Source: an uncultured Bacillaceae bacterium (GTDB lineage Bacteria > Bacillota > Bacilli > Bacillales > Alkalibacillaceae). Taken from it: a stretch of 5,517 nucleotides of DNA. Each line of letters opens with the position of its first letter. Position 1 is the first letter of the stretch. Below, piece after piece: positions 5,370 through 5,517 of this stretch. The notes below the pieces were generated by a model. That model was not told the origin of the DNA. It did not search any database and was given only the letters and a program-made list of their open reading frames with translations. The DNA is taken from NCBI GenBank assembly GCA_937958375.1, contig CALGNY010000218.1, forward strand, positions 1 to 5,517, given 5' to 3'. A program made the translations under genes and the position numbers.

Positions 5370-5517
5370 ACGTGAGCGATGCTAAATTGGAGCCGTTTTT
5401 TTCTTTCTATATAAATATCAATGAATATGATGTTCTCACGACGTTGATTACGCAATTTTTCAATCTCAACGCACTGATAGGCCATCTCTCGACATTGAAT
5501 GCAAATATTTCTGTTCC
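5370..5517. other. Edge region without an assigned gene; two overlapping open frames run off the window
   Basis: No gene can be supported here. On the minus strand one frame is open from the window edge (5515) to a TGA at 5368-5366, 49 codons, with a polar, basic translation containing ICIQC and EIEKLRNQRRE. On the plus strand a frame opens at ATG 5357 and stays open to the edge, 53 codons, but it lacks a ribosome binding site and its start lies inside the csp3 promoter. The two frames are antisense to each other in register, so at most one is likely real. If either is, the minus one, which would stop at the promoter of the next gene, is better placed. A T-run at 5396-5402 lacks a convincing hairpin. 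Confidence 0.3.

Noticed and set aside
5369..5402. Plus-strand terminator before the T-run at 5396-5402
   Set aside because: Only a short, interrupted stem can be drawn (AAACG with CGTTT and a 3-bp inner pair), and no plus-strand gene ends here.
5357..5515. Plus-strand gene starting at ATG 5357 and leaving the window
   Set aside because: It has no Shine-Dalgarno, its start falls inside the csp3 promoter spacer, and its translation is not recognisable.

Overview
The window looks like a chromosomal segment of a low-to-moderate GC Gram-positive bacterium (Bacillota, most likely Bacillaceae). The grounds are strong AAAGGAGG-type ribosome binding sites, two lipobox lipoproteins, a Fur box in the Bacillus 7-1-7 form, and close resemblance of four genes to Bacillus subtilis yclNOPQ and of one to the yhjQ/Csp3 copper-storage family. 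The very acidic secreted lipoproteins would fit a salt-tolerant relative, but that is only inference. All six supported genes lie on the minus strand, so transcription runs from right to left.

Right part (about 4908-5517): an edge region with no assigned gene, then a sigma-A-type promoter and a small cytosolic Cys-rich four-helix-bundle protein of the Csp3/DUF326 family (GTG start at 5309), closed by a strong hairpin terminator. Middle (4089-4877): a monocistronic lipoprotein gene with its own ribosome binding site, a possible promoter and a terminator. It encodes a short lipobox signal, a 70-residue acidic tether without basic residues, and a compact C-terminal domain of unknown function.

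Left and central part (202-4021): a complete iron-siderophore ABC importer operon, yclN-yclO-yclP-yclQ (permease, permease, ATPase, substrate-binding lipoprotein). It is driven by a clear promoter (TTGATT-17-TATATT) with a near-consensus Fur box just downstream of the -10. The first three genes overlap by a few bases, the binding protein follows after a short gap, and a strong terminator closes the operon. The two permeases should form the membrane channel, YclP the ATPase dimer below it, and YclQ the lipid-anchored receptor. In B. subtilis this system imports petrobactin; substrate identity here is by homology. Beyond the terminator (1-140) is an intergenic array of hairpin repeats: two 51-bp tandem units plus a diverged third.

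I found no mobile element, CRISPR array, tRNA or rRNA, and nothing that convincingly amounts to an undescribed system. The items most worth a second look are the tandem hairpin repeats, the yclN leader (a strong Shine-Dalgarno with no start codon inside an inverted repeat, and a weak local ribosome site), the second degenerate Fur-like palindrome, and the acidic-tether lipoprotein.
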